From positions 21,334 through 29,550 of the forward strand of contig NVVI01000019.1 in assembly GCA_002402165.1 (NCBI GenBank): a DNA stretch of 8,217 nt, given 5' to 3'. The position numbers and the translations under genes are program-made. Shown piece by piece: positions 6,992-8,217 of this stretch. A model generated the notes under the pieces. The model was not told the origin of the DNA and searched no databases. It worked only from the letters and a program-made list of their open reading frames with translations. This stretch comes from Flavobacteriales bacterium (lineage in GTDB: Bacteria > Bacteroidota > Bacteroidia > Flavobacteriales_E > Vicingaceae). Position 1 is the stretch's first letter. Every line of letters begins with the position of its first letter.

Positions 6992-7915
6992 ATGAAAATA
7001 TCTAAAGAAATAAAAGTTGGTTTTGTAGCAATATTTGCAATTGCACTGTTAATTTGGGGGTATAATTATCTTAAAGGAACAAATTTATTTATAAAAAGTG
7101 TAAACGTTTATGCTATATACCCAAAAGTTCCTGGGCTGTCAGTATCTTCCCCTGTTATTATTAATGGAGTTCAAAGTGGAGTAGTTGATGATATTTATTT
7201 TCATCCAGATAAATCAAGTAGAGTAATAGTAAAATTGAATATTACAGAAAATGGATTAAGTGTTCCTAAAAATTCTGTGGCTGAACTAATTAGTATCGAT
7301 TTTATGGGTTCTAAAGCAATAGGATTAAAACTAGGTAGTGGTGTTGAAGAACTTCAAAATGGAGATACCCTTCAATCTGATTTTGAATTATCAATGTTAG
7401 AAGATTTCAGTGAGCAAATCTTACCCATTAAAGAAAAAGTGGAACATTTAATGCTAACAATGGACACTGCAGTTGTAAAATTAACAGAGACATTAGATAA
7501 CCTCAATGGAATGTTTACTAATCAGAATAAAAGGAATTTATCTTTAACGTTGAGTAATTTAAAAACCACGCTTGAAGGTTTTGATGAATTATCGAAAACA
7601 CTTAATCATACAGTTAAAACAAAAATTAACCCAACAATGACCAGCTTTGGTGAATTGGCAGATTCGTTAAAAGCGTTAGACATAAATGCAACGTTAACTA
7701 AAGCTCAATCAGCAATGGATAATATGTCTGCTGTAATGGAGAAAATGAATAAAGGAGAAGGAACGATGGGTAAATTAATAAACAACGATTCTTTGTATAA
7801 TAATTTAACTGCAGCTTCTAAAGAAATGGAAGAACTATTAGAAGACATGAAGCTTCATCCTAAACGTTATTTTAGAATTCTTTCAAGAAAAGAAATACCT
7901 TACAAAAAAGATTAA
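6992..7915 (+). CDS. MCE / MlaD-family lipid-transport protein
   Basis: The 307-residue product is a single-pass inner-membrane protein of the MCE (MlaD-like) family. MCE proteins form hexameric rings in the periplasm that bind lipid and work with an MlaE/MlaF ABC transporter. A short N-terminus (MKISKEIK) precedes a membrane helix at about 8-28. The MCE domain runs from about 36 to 115, with the core PVIINGVQSGVVDDIYF and the later strand AELISIDFMGSKAIGLKLG. Residues about 135-290 are a long, mostly helical and probably coiled-coil tail. It contains GEGTMGKLINNDSLYNNL, a stretch common near the end of MCE proteins, then LHPKRYF, which I associate with Bacteroidota members. It is longer than E. 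coli MlaD (about 183 residues) because of this tail. No permease or ATPase partner is in the window, so the transporter must be encoded elsewhere. Direction of lipid movement is not known from sequence. Confidence 0.92.
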   Translation: MKISKEIKVGFVAIFAIALLIWGYNYLKGTNLFIKSVNVYAIYPKVPGLSVSSPVIINGVQSGVVDDIYFHPDKSSRVIVKLNITENGLSVPKNSVAELISIDFMGSKAIGLKLGSGVEELQNGDTLQSDFELSMLEDFSEQILPIKEKVEHLMLTMDTAVVKLTETLDNLNGMFTNQNKRNLSLTLSNLKTTLEGFDELSKTLNHTVKTKINPTMTSFGELADSLKALDINATLTKAQSAMDNMSAVMEKMNKGEGTMGKLINNDSLYNNLTAASKEMEELLEDMKLHPKRYFRILSRKEIPYKKD

Positions 7916-7927
7916 ATAAGTATTCTT

Positions 7928-8217
7928 ATGACAAAGACCATTATTTTTATCATTCTTACTGTTATATCAGGAGGTGTTTTTTCTTATACCGTTTCAAAAA
8001 TTCGAAAAAACATTAAAATTACAAGATCTAGTTTTCCTATAGATAGGATTGGTGAGAGAATATGGATAACATTATTAGTAGCATTTGGACAATCTAAGAT
8101 TATGCGAAGACCAGTTATCGGGTTTATGCATGCACTAGTTTGGTGGGGGTTTATCGTAATTACATTAGGTACACTAGAAATTATAATAGACGGGCTATTT
8201 GGAACTGAAAGAATTTT
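7928..8217 (+). CDS. Membrane-anchored (Fe-S)-binding oxidoreductase, N-terminal part
   Basis: An open frame of 96 codons runs off the window edge, starting 12 bases after the MCE stop codon, so the two genes are very likely co-transcribed. Visible are a first membrane helix (about residues 3-20, TIIFIILTVISGGVFSY), a basic cytoplasmic stretch with IRKNIKITRSSFPIDRIGER, and a second helix around residues 66-90 with GFMHALVWWGFIVI, which resembles the haem-ligand helices of NarI/HdrE-type membrane subunits. In Bacteroidota I know proteins with this start that continue into a 4Fe-4S dicluster domain and CCG domains of the heterodisulfide reductase/GlpC type, at about 440 residues. No cysteine cluster lies in the portion present, so the Fe-S part is inferred from the resemblance and from the usual place beside the amidase and MCE genes. 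Electron donor and acceptor are unknown. Confidence 0.75.
   Translation, partial: MTKTIIFIILTVISGGVFSYTVSKIRKNIKITRSSFPIDRIGERIWITLLVAFGQSKIMRRPVIGFMHALVWWGFIVITLGTLEIIIDGLFGTERI

Noticed and set aside
1..8217. Search for a defence system, mobile element, CRISPR array, tRNA or riboswitch.
   Set aside because: All long frames are accounted for by envelope, export or redox genes, intergenic gaps are all under 200 bases, and none holds a cloverleaf, repeat array or conserved leader that I can recognise.

Overview
The window looks like chromosomal DNA of a low-GC (about one third G+C by eye) member of the Bacteroidota, most likely a flavobacterium. The reasons are a Bacteroidota-type LptD, signal peptides ending in Gly/Ala-Gln, promoter-like boxes of the TAnnTTTG type, almost no Shine-Dalgarno sequences, and an amidase / MCE protein / membrane Fe-S protein gene order that I know from this phylum. 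I see no rRNA, tRNA, CRISPR array, insertion sequence or phage gene.

Layout. Positions 1-664 (minus strand) hold the first 221 codons of a secreted protein with a protease-associated (PA) domain, cut by the window edge. Positions 665-850 carry its candidate promoter and a clear Rho-independent terminator for the next gene. Positions 851-2962 (minus) encode a prolyl oligopeptidase of family S9A with an intact catalytic triad and a lipoprotein signal. Positions 3001-3027 hold a short, imperfectly palindromic intergenic repeat. Positions 3032-5572 (minus) encode the outer-membrane LPS assembly protein LptD. An AT-rich divergent promoter region (5573-5738) separates it from a plus-strand cluster: a zinc N-acetylmuramoyl-L-alanine amidase with a C-terminal SPOR domain (5739-6917), an MCE/MlaD-like lipid-transport protein (6992-7915), and the start of a membrane-anchored (Fe-S)-binding protein (7928 to the edge).

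How they fit together. The centre of the window is a cell-envelope hub. LptD inserts LPS into the outer membrane, the amidase cuts septal peptidoglycan, and the MCE protein probably moves phospholipid between the membranes. The S9 peptidase and PA-domain protein are exported but probably separate in function. Nothing here amounts to a new system. The points most worth a second look are the single cysteine pair in LptD, the repeat between lptD and the peptidase gene, the misleading upstream start of the peptidase, and the SPOR domain on the amidase.
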